NCBI RefSeq assembly: GCF_040802235.1
Contig: NC_133156.1
Location: 29,035,343-29,099,342, forward strand
Direction of reading: 5' to 3'
Origin: Manis javanica
Taxonomy: Eukaryota; Chordata; Mammalia; Pholidota; Manidae
Length of the DNA stretch: 64,000 nucleotides
Part shown: in pieces, positions 11,891 to 23,040 of the stretch
Position numbering within the stretch: position 1 is the stretch's first letter
How the letters are laid out: every line of letters starts with the position of its first letter
The notes under the pieces: model-generated
Seen by the model: the letters and a program-made list of their open reading frames with translations, nothing else
Told to the model about the DNA's origin: nothing
Database searches by the model: none
Made by a program: the position numbers and the translations under genes

Positions 11891-12600
11891 TGATCCATGG
11901 GAGTGGTGGGACTCATCTGGGTACCCCAACACCAGCAACCTCTGGTACACACAATTTGTTGATTAGGTTAGTTGCTTTGGTGAGAAGGCAGAGGGTCTTT
12001 GTAGGAAGCCCTTGGCACCTTAGGAAATGTCCTCATTGATGGACTTCCCTATGGGTTAACATAAGCCCAGTCTGGGTTTGAAATCATGGCAGTGGCATAT
12101 TATCCATCTGTCTGTCTACAATATCGCGCAGCACAGGGGCAGGAGTTCACTCTTGCTCGGAGCAGCAGCTGCATCTCTTCACCCTGGATGACATAGAGAT
12201 TTGTCCACTCTCCACTTCTCCAACCACCTCCCACACTGCCTGTCCATCAGGGTTCAGGTTCTCTGGTCCAACTTGCCCTGTTACATAGTTTTGTCTCTCC
12301 ACAAAGCCATGTACAAGCCATAGTCTCTTTCTCTCTCTTCCCTCCCTCTCCCTCCCTCCTCCTTTCCTTCTTTCATCCCTCCAGTGTATAAGGATGACAA
12401 CTCAGCACAGTGGCAAGAGGTGTGGAATTGGAGTCCAGATGCTTGTGTTATTTGTCTTATACATAATTTTCTACTACTAACTAGCTTTGGAATCTTGAAG
12501 AGAGGAAAAAAGAGGAAAGGAAGGAAGGAAGGGATGGAGGAAAGAAGGAAGGAAAAGAGAAAGAAAATAGGAAGCTAATATTTACTTGAATATAAACTTT
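11891..12600. other. Non-coding stretch with two simple-sequence tracts
   Basis: A pyrimidine-rich tract lies at about 12315-12380 (CTCCCTCC repeats) and a purine-rich tract at about 12490-12575 (GGAAGGAAGG and AAAGA repeats). They are opposite in strand bias and about 110 bp apart. No gene is seen. Confidence 0.6.
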
Positions 12601-12722
12601 TGGTCAGGCACATCACTCCATCTAACTCCATTGTATGTTACTACATTACATGTTACATTTCAACTTTACAAAAATTCTTGAAGATAATAATTTTACAAAT
12701 GAGAAAAGGAAGTCTTAAAAAA
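12600..12722 (-). repeat. MIR SINE, left part, split by an L1 insertion
   Basis: A diverged minus-strand MIR (GTCAGGCACATCACTCC, then TTTTACAAATGAGAAAAGGA) stops at 12722 and resumes after 13274 with GTTTAAGTTCACATATGTAA. The L1 at 12733-13274 sits in the gap. Confidence 0.6.
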
Positions 12723-12732
12723 TTAACTTGTT

Positions 12733-13274
12733 CCATCAGTAGGTGAATGGATAAAGAGGATGTGCTACACATACACAATGGAATACTACTCAGCCATAAG
12801 AAAGAAACAAATCCTACCATTTGCAACAACATAGATGGAGCTGCCAGGTATTAGGCTCAGTGAAATAAACCAGGTGGAGATAGACAAGTGCCAAATGATT
12901 TCCCTCATTTGTGGAATATAACAACAAAGCAAAACTGAAGGAACAAAACAGCGACAGACTCACAGACTCCAAGAAGGGACTAGGGGTTACCAAAGGGGAG
13001 GGGTGGGAGAGGGAGGGAGAAGGGGATTGTGGGGTATCATGATTGGTGCACATGGTGTATGTGGGGTCACAGGGAAGCCAGTGTAGCTCAGAGAAGACAA
13101 ATAGGGACTCTGTGGCATCTTACTACACCGATGGACAGTGACTGCAATGGTGTATGGGGGGCACTCGATAATAAGGGTGAATGTAATAACCACATTATTT
13201 TTGTTGTGAAACCTTCATAAGAGTGTATATCAATGATAAGTTAATAAAAAAAGAGATGGCAGTGAAAAAAAAAG
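12733..13274 (+). mobile_element. 5'-truncated L1 3' end with 10-bp target duplication
   Basis: The piece begins in the ORF2 C-terminal coding region (a frame with NGYYSAIRK-type residues) and ends in a G-rich L1 3' UTR and an A tail near 13266-13273. The sequence TTAACTTGTT occurs directly before it at 12723-12732 and directly after it at 13275-13284, as expected for target-primed reverse transcription. The insertion interrupts a MIR. The 3' UTR resembles that of L1-B and L1-D, so this is probably a younger L1 lineage. Confidence 0.9.
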
Positions 13275-13284
13275 TTAACTTGTT

Positions 13285-14004
13285 TAAGTTCACATATGTA
13301 AGAGTTTCTTCTAAATGGAGAACTTATTATTTTCCTGCCAACCCCTGCCATCTCCCAAGGCCCTAAGCCATCACCCATCTCTATCTTTATCTATCCATCA
13401 GCTATTCCTTTTCCCTTCTGTAATATGAGAGGCTGCGTTGCATCATATCTAGGTTTACTTAGAGGTATAAGAGCCTGTAAATATAGATTCCTCTGCTTTG
13501 ATCCACCTGAATAGCCTCCATGTCTCTCCCCAGACTCTTCATTCCTACCTCTTTACCCCAATCACTTACCCTCTGACCCTCCTCTGTTTTCTAGTTCTGT
13601 CCCTCAGTCTTCCCATTGCCCAGAGTGGAGAACCTCACCATTCTACTTCACTACTGCTCCCCAAATCTAAGTATCACTCAGCCCCTCATTCTCCTGTCAA
13701 CAAGGAAAAGCTCCATGAAGACCGTGAATGACCCTCACCCACCCTCACCACATGGGGGCTGGGGAGTCCCACCTTCCTGCGATCACCCTGGTGGTTTCTG
13801 GGAGTAGGGGTTTGTAGAGAGGGGAGTGCTAAGCTGACCCCAGGTGGCCTGTCTCTGGAAGGTTCATAAAGGAGTGAGGCAGGGCTGAGGACGTCTGTCC
13901 TGGTGCCCTCTCCCTTTGGGAACCACGAGCACCCTGCCCTAAACAGAACTCAGGGATTGACAAGAAGCCGGAAGCACACAAACAACCTCAGTTCTCAAGG
14001 GTTT
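13285..14004. other. Non-coding stretch, nothing recognised
   Basis: After the MIR remainder (to about 13310) I find no similarity to known proteins or repeats. Short open frames near 13500-13800 are low-complexity and unsupported. Confidence 0.4.
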
Positions 14005-14275
14005 CTCTCAGCTGCCTAATTTTTTGGGCTCTAAAGTCCAAAGAAACAGTAGGCCAATATAGAACAATCTTTTGTTCTTTCATATAAAATTTAGAATCAG
14101 CTTGCCAACTTCTATGAAACACATGCCAAGATCTGTGGATCAATTTGGGAAGGACTGACATATTACCAATGTTGAGTTTTGTTTGATCCATGAGCATGAC
14201 ATATCTTTTGGGTCTTTCTATATTTCTCTCCGCAATGTTTTGACATCATTTCAGGCTTCTGAGTTCTCCATGATA
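14005..14275 (-). mobile_element. Ancient L1 ORF2 fragment, minus strand
   Basis: The text resembles the reverse complement of the L1 ORF2 stretch downstream of the reverse transcriptase (GCATGACATATCTTTTGGGT and similar blocks). A 69-codon minus frame at 14197-13988 includes KLNIGNMSVLPKLIHR, which resembles a decayed L1 block. It is short and strongly diverged. Confidence 0.55.
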
Positions 14276-14439
14276 GAAGGAAAGGTGTGTAGAGACCATA
14301 TTACAGATACAAATAATGTCCTGGGACTTAGCTGACTTGCTAAGGCCATAATGTAGGTCCATGTGGAGCTCAGTCTGGGCTCTGACTAGGCTGATTCTGG
14401 TACTTTTACCTCTCACTTAGTTTTCATGTTGAGTTTTTT

Positions 14440-14830
14440 AAAAAAGTATAACTTTAAAAGTTTGGATTGACAAGGTATAATTTTAATTGTAAAGTTTGAT
14501 GAGTTTTGACAGAAATATACAGTCATGTATCTATCACCTTCATCAATATATAGACTATTTCATCCACTCCAAAAGGTTCCCTTTTGCCGCTTTGCAGGCC
14601 ATCACCTCTCCACACCATAGCCCATGGCAACCTCTGATCTGATTTCTGGTCCTATGGTTTTGCCATTTTCAGAGTGTCATAGATAGAATCATACAGTCTG
14701 TAGACATTTTATAATTAGCTTCATTTAGTTAGCATGGTCCTTTTGAGATTCATGCATGTGGGTTGTACCAGCAGTCCAGCCCTTTTTTCACTGAGCAATA
14801 TTCCATTATATGAATGTATTGCAATTTTCA
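14440..14830 (-). mobile_element. Ancient L1-type repeat fragment
   Basis: The interval contains blocks common in old mammalian L1 elements: TTTGATGAGTTTTGACAGAA, CTATCACCTTCATCAATATA, CCATGGCAACCTCTGATCTG and TTTTCACTGAGCAATATTCC. The family and strand are assigned by pattern memory only. Confidence 0.5.
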
Positions 14831-14939
14831 TACTAGCTTTCAAGAGAGAAATGTATGCCTCTGACAATAATGTTGCCTGAAATCTTAAATGAAAATAGCG
14901 ATTATATGTTGGTAACTAACATTGTGACACCTGGGTTCT

Positions 14940-15030
14940 TTAAGGGTAGAGGCTGAGTTTTTTTTCTCCCCATTGTCCAGTACAGTGCTGGATATTTAAT
15001 AGTACTTCAATAAGCGCTTGTTGAGTAAAT
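14940..15030 (+). repeat. L2 3'-end fragment
   Basis: The blocks CAGTACAGTGCTGGATATTT and TTCAATAAGCGCTTGTTGAG followed by TAAATGAATAAATG match the 3' terminus of L2 elements. The copy is short and old. Confidence 0.5.
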
Positions 15031-16955
15031 GAATAAATGAAAAAAAAATGTATATACATTTATTAATTTAAACCTCACATGATCATTGCAAGATAGTCAG
15101 GGCTGGTTTTCAGTGTTTGAAGGTTCCATAGGTAAGAGATTCTTAAATCTCTGGGCTTCATAATAAGCTCCATATAGCTCTGTCATTGCAACCCATACAT
15201 TTTAGTATAGTTTTCTGTGCATTTTAAGTTCCCTGAGGGCAAGTGTTAAACCAGTACAGCAAGCTTTAACAATTCATTGTTAACAATTGAATCAATAAAT
15301 AACAAAATAATTTGTTAGCAAAATAAATGACTGGGAGGTAAAAAAATTACTAGAACTCAGTACTTAATTATTATATTCTACTGTATTTCTTTCAAGAAAT
15401 ACTTCAATGAGTACTTTTCCTAATCAATCCCTGTATCAATAAACAAGGAATCAATCATTTCTGCCATAACCACTTCACTTGTCACATTCCTTTGTATCTC
15501 AGTCATCAGCTATATCTTTTCTGGGGGCATCTTAACCCTCTTCCTTTTTGCTGGTGTTCGAGTACCAGCATATAAACACTCAGCTCCTCTCACCTTCAAA
15601 CAAAACCCAAACAAGGTCTAAATTCCCCTTAGTCTTCTGTTTCTTCATCGCCTACCTTAGCACTTCCATTTGCCCAGTTACAGCTGAACTTCTCTCAAGA
15701 GTTCGCTTCGTCTCCTGACTTCTCACTCACTCAGTAACCCTGCTGCACTGACCTCCCACCCCTTCCAGAGGGCCCTGAAAGAGGTCACACTCTGCCTGGA
15801 GTGACCTAACCAGCCTGGCAAATGTCCACGCATCTCTTACCACATGGCTCTACCTCCAGCTCATCTCAGATACTTTTTCTCAACACCCTCATTCTCCGGG
15901 CAGGAAAGCCTGATACCATTCATGAAGCCACCCAGTGCCCGCCACCTATGACCCTGTGCGTGCTTCTGTGACTTGGCCTTTATGGCCCCCCTGACATCAA
16001 GAAATCCCCTTGAGGCCAGAGCTGTGCTTCACATTCCTCTCCATCTCAATATTATTTTGTGTGCTCAATGAAGGCTTTTGGAATCAATTAATAATATAAG
16101 TTTCTCAAGTCAATAACTTCATTGAGTCATGCTTTTATGGAAATGCCAGGTCCAGCTTAGTGTCAGGTCCCATTTAGTGACAAGTCTCTATCTCTTTTCT
16201 CTCCCTAGATAATGCCTATCTATTGAGACCATCTTCCCAAAAGCAAGGTAATGATTCATCCCATTAGCATTACTTGAGTCCATTTTATGTGCTGGTGGAA
16301 GTTATCTGTATTGTAAGTTTAGGGTTCAGACAGAACCAGGAAACTCAAGCAAACAAACATACATTACCAATAAAAACAGTTTTAAATAGTGTCAAATGTC
16401 CCAAAGAACAGGACACCAACTGTCTAGATCAAGGATGGTGAACTCAAATGCCTGCAAGGGCCAGGCAGATGATACAGGAGGTGAGAGACTTTGTCAAACT
16501 GGCAAATACTTGCTCTCTCCAAAGAGGGCCATGGAAACAGCTGTAGATAATTGCTGCCAATGAGAATGTGGATCTGCTGTTGGCAGGCTTCATTTTATAA
16601 GAAGATCTGGAAACCATGGGAAATATGATTATTTCTATTATTAAATATTGTAAACTTCAATTCTGTGCTTTGGACATAACTAAGGGGCTTTCTAGGTGTG
16701 ATGCCAAAAGCAGATACTAAAACCTTATAGGTGAAAAGATTGAACAATTTGACCATGAATTCATTTAAACCTTCTGTAGGAAGAGAACACCATATTTGCA
16801 ATATTTATGAGCCAAAGAAGTGATATCATTAAGTTACATGTTCTTCCAAGTTTATAAGAAAAAGATCTTAGAAATACACATTAAACTTTACTAGTGATGA
16901 ACTAATTTAGAATTAAAGAAGCACTGAGTTATAACATTTGGCCTATCATTTTAGC
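15031..16955. other. Non-coding stretch, possible L2 remnant inside
   Basis: About 15500-16080 has the C-rich, CTCTC-containing texture and a CCACCCCTTCCAGAGG-type stretch that could be a very decayed L2 body on the plus strand, but I cannot align it with confidence. The rest is AT-rich single-copy-looking DNA. No gene is supported. Confidence 0.3.
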
Positions 16956-16959
16956 AAAG

Positions 16960-17480
16960 AGAAGTGCTTGGTGATAGGTGTCAGTTTGTTCAAACTTTTC
17001 TGAATGGCAATTTGACATTATGTTTTCAAGTGCTTTGAAAAAGTTCATATCTTTTGACCTGGGAATTCTACTCCTGGGAATTTATCATTAGCAAATACTG
17101 CACAGATGAATGTCCAAGGATGCTCGCTGCAGCATTCCATATAATGAGATTACTTGAACCAACACAGATTTACTTACAGGTTGTTGTTAAATGTATTTTG
17201 TTCCATCCATTCAAAAGATACTGCAACCGTAGAAAAAGATGAGGAAGATCTGTATTTAATGTCAAAGAAAAATGTCCACCTACAGTAAGTGAAAAAAGTA
17301 GATTACAGAACATTAGGTATATTTCTGTGAACATATATTAAGTAGGACAATTTTTGAAACAGTTATATGCTTAATGTCCATAGGATTATCTCTAAATGAA
17401 AAACTTATGGGAAATTCTGATTTTATTCTTTTTTTTGAACTTTCTAATGTTTTATGAAACATGCATTTTCATTGCATTAT
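16960..17480 (+). mobile_element. Ancient L1 or HAL1-type 3' fragment
   Basis: The blocks GACCTGGGAATTCTACTCCT, GGAATTTATCATTAGCAAAT and GTCCAAGGATGCTCGCTGCA reproduce the classic ORF2 C-terminal region of old L1/HAL1 elements, followed by a diverged 3' region. No intact frame remains. Confidence 0.65.
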
Positions 17481-17985
17481 GGAAAAAGCTGTTTAAAGTA
17501 ATAAGCTGAATAAATGGAGTACCTTAGCAATGCAGAGTGAGAGGGCTGGTTTCAGGTTTACATCAGAGATGGCAAAGATCTCCATTCATTCAGCAATTCT
17601 TCCAAATAAGCCAGATTACTTTCTCTAACTAACCTTATTACATATATTTTTGTTTTGCTTGTGCAATAATGAAAATGCTCTACCTTGTCACTATGATTTT
17701 TCTAAACAGTACCTATTCTTTCAGGCTTGAATTTTAAAATTTGTTTTTGTTTGTTGGTTTGTTTGTTAAAAGTGGCTTTCACCAATTCCTTCACTTCCAC
17801 CAGCTGTCCTGGAATAAACTATAAACTGGTCAAAGGAACAAAAGCTTCTCAAGTCATATTTTCACTTTATTTAAATAGTTCTTCCATAACACTGACCTTC
17901 CTTTTCTTTCTCATTCCCTTTGTTGCCCATATACCCACCACACCTTACAGGTATCCTTCCTCCTTGAAATGACTTATTATCACTC
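17481..17985. other. Non-coding stretch, nothing recognised
   Basis: AT-rich sequence with one unsupported open frame (17727-17972) and no recognised repeat. Confidence 0.35.
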
Positions 17986-17989
17986 TTGA

Positions 17990-18200
17990 GGAGGCAGGCA
18001 GTACTTAAAAATGTAGCTTGCCTAGGTTGAAATCCCCAGCAATACTGTTCATTAGCTATGTGACTTTAGGCAAGTTACTTAACCTCTCTGAGGTTTATCT
18101 TGCTAAATCTTTAATCTATAAATCTGTATATACCTCATAGGATTGTTATGAGGATTAAATCAGTTAACAGATGTCAGTCACTTAGAACAGTGGCCATCGT
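17990..18200 (+). repeat. MIR SINE, plus strand
   Basis: The order of blocks is that of MIR: CCTAGGTTGAAATCCCCAGC, GCTATGTGACTTTAGGCAAG, TTACTTAACCTCTCTGAGG, TACCTCATAGGATTGTTATG and CACTTAGAACAGTGGCC. Confidence 0.85.
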
Positions 18201-18373
18201 GGGGTTATCACAATGTAAGTGACTTTTCATTTTTATTATACTTTCCTTCCTAAGCCAGTCTCTGACCCCATCTGATATTCACATTGCATTTGCACTAATC
18301 ACAATACCTCTTGGAAACAGTAAGGGAGCCAGGACATTCGTGAGGGCCTGGGGAAGGGCTCTCACTCAGGGGC

Positions 18374-19319
18374 TCACCTCCCCGTGAGTACCCACCCAGG
18401 GCACCCTGCATGTCAGGGTTCCGGAGGCTGTAGATGAGTAGGTTCAACATGGGGCTGATGATGGTGTTGAGGATGCCAATCCCCTTGTCCTTGTCTGAGG
18501 CTTCTACTGAGCCCAGCCACATGCAGCTGAAGACGCCTGTCCTGTAGAAGATGCCCACCCCTGTGAGGTGGGAGCTGCACATAGAGAAGGCTTTCTTCCT
18601 GCCCGCGGTGGAGCGGATCTGCAGGACTGCAGCTGCCATGTGTGTAAAAGACACAGAGATGAGGCCCAAGGGCACCACACCCATGAAGGCTGCCTCTACA
18701 AAGAGCAGCTTCTCACTGAGGTGTGTGCTGGAGCAGGAGAGCTGGGGCAGGTCACAGTAGAAGTGATGGATCACATTGGGACCTCAGAATTTCAGAGTAG
18801 CTAAGGCAACTGTTTGGGTCAGTGCATTGGTGAAGGAAAAGACACATGACATGACCGCCTGGGATTGCTCGACTGCCAGCTCTTGCAGATGCTGTAGGTG
18901 AGGGGCTGGCAGATGGCCAGGTAGCAGTCATAGGCCATGGCTGTCAGCAGGAAGCAGTCCACTCCAGCCAGCAGGTGGAAGAAGAAGCGTCATGATGAGC
19001 TTTTCCTGCCTATGATGAGGCAGGCCTTATAAGGAATGCTTCTGTTCTTGGACAGGAGATGCCTCAGCATGGCAGGGACAGTGACTCTGGTACACCCCAT
19101 ATCCAGCAAGGACAAGTTCCCCAGGAAGAAGTACATGGGAGTGTGGAGCTTGGGTTCAGCGAGAATGGCAGCCAGGATGCTGAGGTTGCCACCAACAGTA
19201 GCTACATAAGCAAGAAGGAAGATGGTGAAGAGGATGAGCTGGAGAGTCAGAGTCTCTGTTAAGCCCAGCAGGACAAACTCAGTGACAACTGAACCATTTC
19301 CTGAGGCTCCCAGACCCAT
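18374..19319 (-). pseudogene. OR3A-like olfactory receptor pseudogene 2
   Basis: This is a second single-exon odorant receptor relic, same strand and family as pseudogene 1 and about 9.5 kb from it. Visible in order: [30 protein letters not shown] followed by YFFLGNLS (TM2), [16 protein letters not shown] (TM3), HHFYCDLP and [17 protein letters not shown] (second extracellular loop and TM5), [15 protein letters not shown] (TM6) and [14 protein letters not shown] (TM7). Breaks: a 34-nt foreign segment at 18985-19018 just before TM3 that introduces a stop, a frameshift near 18870, a TGA at 18784-18786 replacing the conserved Cys of the second loop, and a small deletion near 18400 shifting the tail. 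The start is the ATG at 19317-19319; the original stop is 18374-18376. Confidence 0.88.
18985..19018 (+). repeat. 34-nt segment shared exactly with 20630-20663 (copy 1)
   Basis: This segment interrupts the receptor pseudogene between the ACL and [11 protein letters not shown] codons and is identical over 34 nt to 20630-20663. It begins AAGCGTCATGATGAGC and ends CCTATGATGA. Pseudogene 1 lacks it at the same place. Confidence 0.9.
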
Positions 19320-21257
19320 GGCCCTTTTCCAGCAGCAGTAGGATTGAGCAAAGCTAGAAGGTGCTGGTAGCAGTAACAGGAGAATGAGATCTTGATAGCA
19401 ATCACCACATGTAACGATGCCCAGGGCTGGGATGCAAGGACACAGAAAATTTAACAGGAAGTTAAAGATTGAGACACGGTAGGAAAAGTCTTGATAAATC
19501 TGACACTTAACGGGTAAGAACAGTGGCACTGGACAGACTCAAACTGAGAGAGATGAACTGACATAAAGAAGGGGGCAAATGTAGTGTTTGAAAATTAAAG
19601 GGAAAGATATTTTCCTGAGACCAAAGTTTCAGGAAGAAAACTCCAAGGCTACAGATGGTGGCTTGGCCAGAATCTGGGTACCCAGAGGATGAGAGGGAGC
19701 TTCAGAGGATGGGGAGGGAAAGACACGCTCCCCCAACCTGTGTCATCACATTCTCCACATACACATGTCGTCATATTTGGTGGCAGTGGCACGATGCCTG
19801 CCGTTGCCCAGATCATTAAGATATTAATTTGTGAAGCCATGAGACTTAGACTGGGCTTTTCAAAAAAAAGTGAAATGAAAGCAGCAAAACTAAATGAGAA
19901 GATATCATTCAGGACATCTCCAGTACCAGAGCTGGTGACAACCAGCCTTTTAAATTTTCTAAATAGAAAGGTTATGCTGTATTTCTCCATACACAGTCTG
20001 GGAAATTTGGGCTTCAAAGTATTAACCTTTTACTGAATAAGAAAAATGTAAAAAGAGCTTCTGGGCAGGGTGAGACCTTCCAGGCATAAGCTCGCAGATG
20101 GGGTAGGCAGATACCAAGTCGCGTTGCTTCACCGGTTCCCAGTTGAACTGTCTCACACTAGATAAACAGATGCCCATACTCTTCAGATAACCTGCCTTTC
20201 CTTCTGCCTCCAATTCTACCATCACTTATTTTCTTGCTGTTCTATCTCCTTCCTCTAACCCTCTTACCATCACAGACCTGAACTCCAGATAAGGTAAAAG
20301 CAGGTGAAAGTGCAGTGACCTACCCATACATATGATCGGTTAGATAATCCTTTCCCCAGCAGGCCCTCTAATAAAATGCACAGTGATCTGCCTCAACCTC
20401 TGGCCGAGGGATGGATATTTAAGTCACTACATGGAGTCTAACCTGAATAGGAAAAGGTTGGAGTTGGAGCTCCCCAAAGGGCAAAAGGCATGAGCAGAGG
20501 AAGACATTTCCTGATGACTGATGTTGAGAACCACGTCCCCAAGGCCGCAGTGTGGCAACTGCCATCTAAAGCTCTGGCCCCTTCTGCATGGACCTGTGGT
20601 TCTGACTAGGGTGGGGCAGGCCATGGGGCAAGCGTCATGATGAGCTTTTCCTGCCTATGATGAAAAATGCTGAGATATAAACAGTATAGTAAGAACAGGA
20701 GGGACCCCATCTTAAGGTTCCATTTTAAAAAGCAGAGAGTTGAGAAGTAGGATTCCTTACATATTCTCTGGTAATCAGATGACAAGCCATCTAATCTTAA
20801 GGGAGGGCAGGCAGTCCTAACTGTGTTTGGGAGATGCTCCTTGCAGATCAGTGAGAAGCTCCATAGGGGCTCAAGCTGCCATGGTCTAAGGAGGAGTTGG
20901 CAGGGAGTTAGGATGAGTTGAGATCTCTGTTGACAGCTGTCCGTGGAAGGCAAACTCAAGGTTACAGAGCCCAAAGGGAGCCCTACTACCTCCCCTTGAC
21001 ATGACTAAGGCTGTGTTCTCTGCCTGGGAAGTCGTATCTCATACCCTGTTAACCCAGGGCCCTCCATCCTTGACGACTCATCACAGGTCTTCCCTCTTCA
21101 TTAAACAGTAAACTGCTCATGAGCTCCTGGACTGGGTTTCCTTCCTCTATCCTCCCTATCTGGAGGCAATGCATGCAAATGATCCTCAATTTTTATCTCC
21201 ATCCCACATACTAAACTGGTAGTCTTGTTGGGGAGAAAAAAATTTCCTCTACCCCTT
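19320..21257. other. Non-coding stretch, possible ancient LTR part
   Basis: No gene is supported. About 20660-21180 has a GGACCCCATCTTAAGGTTCC block and a texture like some old ERV LTRs, but I cannot define ends or a target duplication. Open frames of 65-122 codons here have no recognised similarity. Confidence 0.3.
20630..20663 (+). repeat. 34-nt segment shared exactly with 18985-19018 (copy 2)
   Basis: The same 34 nt occur here in direct orientation, 1.6 kb away, in otherwise unrelated non-coding DNA. Identity stops abruptly on both sides (C versus G upstream, AA versus GG downstream). Confidence 0.9.
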
Positions 21258-21788
21258 TGTTAGGGTCTAGGACTCCGGGGTTTCCCAGAGAACAAGACAC
21301 ATGGACATGGAGATGAAAATCCAAGCAAAGTCTTTCATCAGCCGGCAAGCTGGGGTCGACAGCACCTCCCATGACACGCAGGCCGAGTCCGAGCTGCCGA
21401 CCCCGAAGCAACTTTGGGTACTGATTATATAGGATCTTCACAGCCATTACACCAAAGCCCGCGCAGTTCTACAACTAATAGGTTTAAAACACACTCTATA
21501 TTGTAACCAATGGGAAACATTGTAACCTTTTTAGGGAACGCGCCAGTTGCCTGCCCGCTTCAATTGTTATCTCTTGCTTACCCAAGCATGTCTATGTGAT
21601 TTATCACGGGTTACATCCCCAGGCGTTCCCAGGCTGTTGCCCACTTCTAGTTATCTAACTTAGGGTAGGCGCATTTCTCAGAAGCCTTGGGTAATTTACA
21701 CAAGAAAAGACTGGGTGGCTCTAGGCAGGCAGATTAAGTGTCATTAGTTCTTTTTCCTGACTCTTGATGCTTTCTGCACTCCGTTACA
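21258..21788 (-). mobile_element. Solo LTR of an endogenous retrovirus
   Basis: The 531-bp element starts TGTTAGGGTCTAGG and ends CTCCGTTACA, so it has TG...CA termini. It is flanked on both sides by CCCTT (21253-21257 and 21789-21793), a 5-bp target duplication. On the minus strand a CCTATATAATC TATA-like box near 21425-21435 precedes a GGTCGGCAGCTCGG region and an end of the kind TTGTTCTCTGGGAAACCC seen at U5 termini, which sets the orientation. No internal retroviral sequence is present, so it is a solo LTR left by recombination. Confidence 0.85.
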
Positions 21789-21793
21789 CCCTT

Positions 21794-22375
21794 AGGTTCT
21801 TCTAGCTGGTCTGAGACTCAAGTTAAAATAAGACAGATTAACAGGAGGTATAGGTGCTAAAGACAGTCAGGGAGAATAAGGGGTATGTGTCATCCTGAAC
21901 CAATGGGAAGGTGGTAGGTATCTGAGACTTCAAAGGAAAATGCAAGTAATTCACAGGAATATGAAAAGAGTAAATGTTTGGTAAACAAAATACTTGATGG
22001 GACCAAAAATAAGGGGACACAGAAATTTTAACAACCAGGCTTTGTCACACTCCTTCCTATCTGTCACACCTAGTTTACATGATTAGCTACCTATGGTGAC
22101 AGCTCTCCTCCTGGAGCAGTTCCTTCCTCTAAGTTCTTTCCACGCAATTGTGTATGTGTGTGTGTAAGGGGAGGTCAAAGTACCTTCCCGAGACTTTTGG
22201 GCCTTGATGTCTCTCATTAAAAGTCTCCCTGGCTCTCCTACCTTGACTGATTGCTGAATTCATTCTTTTTCTCAGTGCCTCACTGGCAAGAACCCTGGCA
22301 TCATAAGTAGCTAACCTTATCAGTCCTTTCTCTTAGGATTTTGTGTTTTATAAAAACAACCTCCCTAGCCAAGGT
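21794..22375. other. Non-coding stretch, nothing recognised
   Basis: Single-copy-looking sequence with a short TGTGTG tract near 22150. No supported gene or repeat. Confidence 0.35.
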
Positions 22376-22379
22376 CATG

Positions 22380-23040
22380 TGTGATTTTTCATTTATTCAT
22401 TTTGAATACTTCTATGCATTTTAATCTTATCTTAAGGACTTTCTTTAATCCAGTTGGAATTTATTTTGTAACTAGATGACATAAAGATATATCTTTTTTT
22501 CCCAACATATATCTAGTTGACCTAACATCATTTATTAAATAATGCATTCACTGATTTGAAATGCCATCTTTAGTATATACTAAATTTCCATGTATATGTA
22601 TAATTTCTGTTCTAGTCCAAAGAGCCATTTTATTCCTGTTCCAATGCTATATTGTTTAGGTTACTGTAGCTTACAATGAAGTTGGATATTAGAAATGAAA
22701 AGTCCCAGAATTTGTTCTTAATTTCCAAAATCCTTGGTAACTGCTGTGCATTTACTCATTCATATGACTTTCAGTCTGATCTTGCCAAGATATGTAATTT
22801 TTTACTTGGCAGTTTTCAGTAGGATTGCATTGAATTTACAGATTAATCTGTGGAAAATTGAATGTTTATAAATATCAAAACTTCTCATACACAACAAGAA
22901 ACAATCTTTAGTAATATTCTGTAGCTTCCTCTAAGAGGGTCTTGTACATCTTGATAAAATTTATTCAAGGTGCTTTATAGTTTTGTCACTGTTGTAATGG
23001 TATATTTTTCAATTGTGTTTTGCAAGTATATTGGAAGAGA
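22380..23040 (-). mobile_element. Ancient L1 ORF2 fragment, minus strand
   Basis: Blocks such as AATCCAGTTGGAATTTATTT, TTTATTAAATAATGCATTC, TTCCTGTTCCAATGCTATAT, TTAGGTTACTGTAGCTTACA and AGGATTGCATTGAATTTACA follow the order of the reverse-complemented L1 ORF2. No open frame survives. Confidence 0.75.
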
